This document shows, in pieces, positions 58,525 to 64,000 of a stretch of DNA of 64,000 bases (its first letter is position 1; each line of letters opens with the position of its first letter). Where the stretch lies: positions 352,501 to 416,500 of the forward strand of contig WPIO01000166.1 of assembly GCA_009760855.2 (NCBI GenBank), in the 5' to 3' direction. This DNA is from Cristatella mucedo (Eukaryota; Bryozoa; Phylactolaemata; Cristatellidae). Below the pieces are notes generated by a model. The model made no database searches and had not been told where the DNA came from. It saw only the letters and a program-made list of their open reading frames with translations. The position numbers and the translations under genes are program-made.

Positions 58525-59270
58525 CCAGCAAGATATTACTCACCATTCAATCGCGTTTCCCTTTGCAGCAAATGTAAAGCGCCTAGCAAGAGATTGAGTT
58601 CTCTGAGGGTGCTTTATCAAGTGCATTATTAGTATTAACAAAGGCTACGAGGAACATGTGCGTGTTTAGCTTTTTTCTAAACATAAATTCAGGGATGACG
58701 TCAGTCGGGAGTGAGTTCCAGGCTTTGGGAGCATACTAACATGGCACGGTCTCCGAAGGATTTAAAGGTGGTTCGAGGCACAGCTAAATGACTTTAGTCA
58801 GAAAAGCGATGGATAGCTAACATGATAGGAAAGTAGTTCGCTTGGGTAGGCTGGAGCCAGAGAATGAAGGGACCTAAAAGTAAGTGGCAAAATCGTGAAG
58901 TCAATTCGCTGCTTGATGGAGCGTGAGTGCAGGTCGGTGAGAGCTGAGTGTGGCAACTAACGTGTTTACAACAGGCAAGCCTGTCTGCAGACTTCAAGCC
59001 ACCAGCTGTTAGCGCCTTATTGCACATGCAGGAAGATTCGAATTTTTAGCAATCTTGCTTACGTGAAAGTAAGCAGGCTTGACTGCAGATCGCTTAGTGA
59101 AAGGTCATTTTGAAACAGGACGCCCAGATATCGTGCATATACTTACTGCAAGAGATACGCTGGCCGAGCCCATTTTAGGGTTAGGTTTTCGAGTTTCCGA
59201 GTAACACTAGATTCGACCGTGACTAGTAAGCTGAATTTTGCTTGTAATTTTAGGCTACATTATAGGTAAG
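58525..59270. repeat. Two L2-A fragments, tail to tail
   Basis: 58525-58635 is a plus-strand L2-A 3' terminus. It is followed directly by a minus-strand L2-A piece (58640-59270) from UTR into the RT C-terminal region (GTGAGTTCCAGGCTTTGGGAG, GGTAGGCTGGAGCCAG). Confidence 0.8.
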
Positions 59271-59285
59271 GTAATTTCTACATTA

Positions 59286-59322
<37 letters not shown>

Positions 59323-60520
59323 ATATTATTTAGTAGGTAATTATAATGGCAACTGACGGTGGCGGTGGGCAGGGTGCACTAGCTGGGATTCATTCGGTCC
59401 CTTTAAGGGTTCTATTTCCGACGGCCAGACCAGGACGATGTTTTACCAGCGAAAAGCTTAATTTCGGTCTGGATCGTGATTTGTCCTCACTGTAGCCCCC
59501 CCCCCCCAGCAGCAGCAGAGATCTCTTAAGGACATGTGGTTTCAAAATTTAGCGATTTTTGTTGCCATTGTGATGCAGCAGCCTCAGTCCAGCACTGTCA
59601 CGGCTTTTTAATAGCATCCGATTTGGGCAGTTTCACGAGTCACTGACGTCACTGCGTCGAAACTGTTGCTGTGCGTTTACTCAAAGACTCTCAGCATAAC
59701 CACGTCAGTAAAGGCAATAACCAGCTTGACCCCAAGCCCGCCCCCTCGACGTGCCTTTCCTGTGATTGAACAATGTCAGCGAGCTCCCTTGGACAAGGTC
59801 AGCGAGCTTCCTTTGACAAGGTCAACGAGCGCCCACGCTTGGCTTAATCTAGGCTGCCTTCCCATCGATCCCTCGCCCCCTCGTCCGCGGTTCGCAATTC
59901 TGGCTGCTGCCTAGCTGCCGCGGCGTCTGAGATGTTCCAAGTGCTGCTGGACAGCATTTCTTGGTTGCAGCCGCAGCTCTGACAAAACCGCCCTCTGCGC
60001 CTTCGCTGCTTTTACTTCTTGATCGATCGAATTCCGCTTTCGCCGGATGTGCAGCCTTGCGGCTGTCAGCAGAACCTTTGCAAGTTCGAGGTTCAAGACA
60101 GCCTTGTGTCGGTGGCGGAACGGCCGTCGCGAAAGGCCGGTAGAGCTGAGCCAACAAATGCCGACGACCGGTCTGTGTCTCCATAATAACGGCCTTCCGT
60201 GGGCGCTGCTGGGCGGTTGAGTGGACTTGGCTGACCGTGAGTAGTGGAGGCAGAGAACAGCACAGGGACAGCATTTCTGCTGAGCTGAAATGCTTATTGT
60301 ACCGAGCTACCGGCCCACTTTGCACCGAGCTACCGCAAGCTTGCGTGACTCACAGGTCGGGCCTGCAATTTCGAACCGACTGGAGGTCCCGTGCTGGACG
60401 GTCGGGTGACCGTGATGTAGAAGAAGTTAGGTCCTGGTACAATCTCCGAATGGAAAGGCGATAGCGACCCGCCTTTCCTTGCCTCTCTCTCACGCTCCCT
60501 CTCTCCCTCTCTCACTCTCT
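59271..60520. other. No confident gene
   Basis: TA-rich core at 59285-59335. On the minus strand 59911-60096 is an open frame rich in helical residues (ELAKVLLTAARLHIRRKRN and SELRLQPRNAVQQHLEHL) that could be an exon. Splice sites are not clear and the opposite strand is also open. Confidence 0.3.
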
Positions 60521-60526
60521 CCCTCT

Positions 60527-60527
<1 letters not shown>

Positions 60528-60609
<82 letters not shown>

Positions 60610-60645
60610 TCCCTCTCCCTCTCTCTCTCCTCTCTCTCTCTCTCG
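60528..60645. repeat. (CT)n microsatellite
   Basis: CT array with CCCT ends. Confidence 0.95.
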
Positions 60646-61230
60646 TGCCGAAGCTGCCGTTCCCCGATGTGGCATTTAGCCAGCTAAATCGGCAGATGGC
60701 CGGCTGCAAGCCCAGGCCTCCCACTAATTATCAGCCGATTGTCTGGGCTGCCCGAAAATCTCTGTGGAGGACTGAGCTGCAGAGCTGCGCTGTGGCTGCT
60801 GTGTCCGAGTCCAGCAGCTTCTGCTCTGATTGATCCGATCGATATCGATGCTGCTGACGTGCTTGGCTCCCAGTAGTTAGCTGGTTCACTGAGGTCCACA
60901 CTGTCTAACAACATACTGCCGAAACACGGGAGAGGCACACCACTAGCTTGGCTGGTTTTAAGGCCATTGTCCTTGGCACCACTGGTTTCAAGGCAATTGC
61001 CCGTGCTGAGCCCCCCAGCGTCTCAATGTGTCATCGTGTACAAAAGGTCAATGGTCTCTATGCCCACGGAGACCAGTGCTGCTAATTACCCGCGAACTCA
61101 CAGGCACTGTGAACTATGAACTATGAACCAAGGAGAACTGCTCAAGGCTACTCCCTAGGATCCACTATAGTTAGCATGGGGGACAATTCACATCGGGCAG
61201 CACTTTTACTAGACGAGTTAAAGTTCAAGG
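60646..61230. other. No recognisable feature
   Basis: Ordinary sequence; no domain or exon supported. Confidence 0.4.
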
Positions 61231-61231
61231 T

Positions 61232-61375
61232 TAGCTGATTCAACAGCCTCTTTTATATAGCAGCTGAATAGCCTTAACTACTAGCACAGCGGCTTGCAGT
61301 GGGCAATAAAGGATCGCCCGCTGCAGGACTCAAACTTACGACCTCGGTCGTGACCAGCTTACGCCTTGTCCCGAG
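61232..61375 (-). repeat. SINE-1 copy (minus)
   Basis: The reverse complement reads head, AGTTTGAGTCCTGCAG (diverged B-box), GGCGATCCTTTATTGCCCAC, TTAAGGCTATTCAGCTGCTA and GAGGCTGTTGAATCAGCTAA. Confidence 0.75.
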
Positions 61376-61605
61376 GCTAAGACCCAGAAGCCTATTACAT
61401 TGCCGCGGCTGCTCTTTATGCTGCTATCTATGCTGGGCTGCTGCTGCCTTCTTGGTGAGCAGGATTTTGGAATTGCTGCAATTGCTCCTCACTGCCACTC
61501 CTTGCTGCTGCTCCCGTTCACTCACTTCCGGTGAGTCGTCTGATTTCCTTTTGATATCGCAGACGGCAGCCATTCTGACGAAGTGCTAAGTAGCTAGTTG
61601 TTGGT

Positions 61606-61772
61606 GAGCCGTGATGGCACACTAGGTAAGGCGGTTGCTTTCACGACCTCGGGACCGAGGTCGTGGGTTCGATTCCTGCGGTGGGCGATTCTGTGTCGCC
61701 ACTGCAAGTGGTGGTGATAGCCGTAAAGGCTCTTCTGTCGCTATACAAAAAGAGGCTGTTTAATCAGCTAGG
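61606..61772 (+). mobile_element. SINE-1, full length
   Basis: GAGCCGTGATGGCACACTAG head, B-box GGTTCGATTCC, body and AATCAGCTAGGAT end. TTGTTG words on both sides may be the target duplication. It is very similar to the 28810 copy. Confidence 0.9.
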
Positions 61773-62575
61773 ATTTTTGTTGTTGACCCGATGACTCGAT
61801 GACTCTTGACCCGGTTAGAGGCAAGCACCGGCGTAAACACCGGGATCCATATTTATCGGTTTAGCGCCGAGTTTTCGTGGTCGCTTGCAAATACATTTTG
61901 GGACTTGGCAAACACTAGGTGCGAATGGCCAGGAAAGTCTGCTTCCAACTGTGCCTTGGTCTACTAAGCTGCACAGTGGATCCGAGAAGTGTGTTCTGCT
62001 CTGTGCTACTGCCTTGCTACTTCTGTACGGCTGAGTCAGAAGCGAGCACTAATTCGGAGGTTAGCAGTATCTATCGGTGCATACTGCTCCTTCCTTCCTT
62101 CCTCCGAGACGTCCTTCCTTCAGCCTCCTGACCTCGTCCTCCCTTCCTTCCTATCTCCTCCTTCTCCCTCTCATCAGTCATCTTTCAGTGCACACTGCTC
62201 CTTCTTCCACCTGCTCCACCTATTGAGTGTCTGCTGTCTCTCTCTACCTAGTGATCGCCGTCTGCTGCGTAGAAGCCGCCATTGTGGCAAGCCAAGCAGA
62301 AGCAAACGATCGGACCGTCGAAACATTTCGTACCCCTGATTGTGCTCTGCTATGGAGCGGGGCATGTAGCTCCTGCACACGCCCCTACCACCGCCATGAA
62401 TCCTTCGGAAAGGACCAAAGAGCCAAAAGGAGGAGACAACTCGTCACACATGAACGACAGCTTATCTATTCTAACTCGCTTATATTTGCTCATGTACACC
62501 GTTTATGTCTCTGAGATTTGGAAACAGTTTTCAGGAAAGCGTTCGCCTCGGGTTTTGTAAACATAATCGTCATGC
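61773..62575. other. No confident gene
   Basis: CCTTCCTTCC-rich stretch at 62088-62155. An ATG in GCCATGAATCC (62395) opens 54 codons to TAA (62559), not recognised. Confidence 0.35.
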
Positions 62576-62579
62576 TGGT

Positions 62580-62715
62580 TTTGCCCAATGGTTTTAAGGT
62601 GCTTGCTCTGACCACGGTCTGGCCGAGATCGAGGACTCAAGCCCCATGGTATATGCGAAGCACCTGAATAGAGATTAGGTTCTATTAGGGTGCTATGCAA
62701 ATTAATTATATTACA
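62580..62715 (+). repeat. SINE-2 copy
   Basis: TTTTAAGGTGCTTGCTCTGACC head, GGACTCAAGCCCC, then the tail GAATAGAGATTAGGTTCTATTAGGGTGCTATGCAAAT. Confidence 0.8.
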
Positions 62716-62734
62716 TTATTTTGATTTCTATTGA

Positions 62735-62840
62735 GCAAGGTACCATTAAACATTCGATCATGTTTTCTTTTCAGCAAATGTAAAGTGCCTAGAAAGAGAT
62801 TGAGCTCTTTGAGGATGCCATACAAGCTTATTGTTGTTAT
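62735..62840 (+). repeat. L2-A 3' terminus
   Basis: TTTCAGCAAATGTAAAGTGCC to GAGGATGCCATACAAG and ATT tail. Confidence 0.8.
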
Positions 62841-63095
62841 TATTATTTGGCTTATTATTGCTTATGCAAACCACCATATGCGATGGGATGCTAGCAGTGT
62901 GTCGGGTTTTAGTGTCGTTTGTTGAGTCACTCTAGGCCAGATACTAAGTTCAAGTTCATGTTCGGTTCAGGTTCAGGGCTAGTGTCCAGGTATCTCAAGG
63001 GTTTGTGGTAAGTAGTTGGGTGTATTGCCAATTTTGAGAGCAGCGAGGCTGCACGAACGATGTCGCACATGTCGAACTCCCCTTTCCGCTTACAG

Positions 63096-63445
63096 CAATG
63101 GTGATGTCTGGCTCGGCGTGGCCTCGCTCAGCGTTAACTCCACCGCCGCCGCCTGTGGGCCCGGCATCACCCGCTCTGTCCAGCGCCAGTAGCACGGGCA
63201 TGCTGGACCGCATCGCCACCGAGCTCCTCAGTAAAGCACAAAAGTCCCGTCCGGACGACGGCAGCGGTGGCTGTGCCAAGGTTTCCGCTCTCAAAAGCCA
63301 TGCGAAACTCGGCCTCGGCGACCAGGCCGGAAGTGGACAGCTCGTCGACGTGTCGCTTGAATCGCCCGATCACAACTCTGCCGCTTGCATTGACGGCGAA
63401 GACGGTGACTCGCTGCTGTCGCATGGCGCGGCCGACCTGCATCAG
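63096..63445 (+). CDS. Plausible coding exon, unknown Ser/Pro-rich protein
   Basis: Acceptor CCTTTCCGCTTACAG and donor CAG|GTATGA bound a 350-bp exon. An ATG two bases into it (63098) opens 116 codons that run through the donor in phase 0. Third positions are strongly G/C. The product has a Pro/Ser-rich start (PPPPPVGPASPALSSAS), an amphipathic MLDRIATELLSKAQ, and an acidic CIDGEDGDSLLSHGAADLHQ end. No domain is recognised. If the ATG is internal, upstream exons would exist on the plus strand. A minus-strand frame is also open but fits the base composition less well. Confidence 0.45.
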
Positions 63446-63754
63446 GTATGACGTCTGCGTGACGCCTGCATGACGTCGTACGACGACTGTCGGCTGCAGA
63501 CCGACGATGCGATTAGCTTCAGGCGTGAGCGCTGCTGCCGCCGCCGCCGCCATTCTCGCCGGCTCTAGCTAGGCTTGCCTGTTCGCCCGTGTCACTCGTG
63601 CACGAAGCCTAGGACGCATTCTTTCTCGTTTCCCGCCCATCGCCACTGTCCACTTGAGGCTATCTATGTGGGCATCTGTAAACGAGGCTCCCCCTCCCGC
63701 CGTGTTAGCCCTACATTTCACCCGTAATTGTTTTACCCGATAATTCTTAAATAA

Positions 63755-63835
63755 ATAAAATTCATTTATTGAGTGCCCTAGGAGAACGTAATCTCTATGT
63801 AGGCTTTCATGCAGTCTATGCCAGTTGTCTGTTGG
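63755..63835 (-). repeat. SINE-2/L2-A-type tail (minus)
   Basis: ATTTATTGAGTGCCCTAGG, AGAACGTAATCTCTATGTAGGC: the reverse complement of the shared tail, with little of the SINE body left. Confidence 0.55.
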
Positions 63836-64000
63836 TCTCGTGAAAAGCTGTTTATTCACAGCCCAATAATATGAGGAATGGGCTTTCGAGCATATTCCAG
63901 CAGTAGAGCTGAATCTTTTGTCTCACCCACGTGACCTCACACGGTTCTGACTGTTGACAGCCAATGGGCCGCCCCCCCCCACGTAGAAGCCACTCCGTTC

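Noticed and set aside
63167-63553. Minus-strand 128-codon frame opposite the 63096 exon
   Set aside because: G/C-biased positions fall at codon position 1 in this frame but at position 3 in the plus frame, and the splice sites suit the plus strand.

Overview
This is eukaryotic nuclear DNA, almost certainly from an animal. Coding sequence is split by GT-AG introns. Most of the window is non-LTR retrotransposon debris, tRNA-derived SINEs, hAT-type MITEs and very long microsatellites, mainly (CT)n/(GA)n, with (CCG)n on the left and (CAG/CTG)n and (CA)n on the right. There is no prokaryotic gene organisation, rRNA, CRISPR array or convincing stand-alone tRNA gene. The one recognised host gene belongs to a family known from vertebrates (TMEM255/FAM70). 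With the high GC and CpG content, a chordate, perhaps a cyclostome, is possible, but the species cannot be fixed from this window.

Region 1 (1.6-8.4 kb, + strand): a divergent TMEM255-like four-pass membrane protein gene. I assembled eight exons by eye: 1610-1892, 2034-2164, 2486-2542, 4694-4783, 5673-5857, 6035-6215, 7943-8093 and 8297-8382. All splice phases agree. The family landmarks are four hydrophobic segments, a Cys-x-Cys-Cys loop, a YFSDVSSC motif before TM4, two PPPY motifs and a terminal PPPYSP followed directly by the stop. Predicted length is about 378-387 residues; human TMEM255A/B have about 350/326.

Region 2 (9-33 kb): CpG-rich sequence with no confident gene. It holds a broken L2-like LINE (L2-A) with endonuclease and reverse-transcriptase remnants, a second LINE family (LINE-B), SINE copies, a hAT MITE with target-site duplication, GC-rich hairpins and a few low-confidence exon candidates.

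Region 3 (33-64 kb): by eye CpG-poorer, with triplet tracts changing from GCC to GCT/CAG. It carries one well-spliced candidate exon resembling the TM2 exon of the TMEM255-like gene (33568-33642), an isolated CpG island at 40.5-41.2 kb with a possible first exon, more L2-A copies (best RT fragment 52706-53266, - strand), a SPIN-like hAT MITE nested inside an L2-A copy, and a plausible exon at 63096-63445.

Three patterns stand out. SINE-2 appears to share its 3' tail with L2-A, a classical SINE/LINE partnership. There are many perfect or near-perfect short-loop palindromes, with arms of 12-25 bp, in otherwise unrelated sequence. A minisatellite has grown out of the inside of a SINE. All calls come from reading the sequence and remembered family knowledge; no alignment or database search was run.
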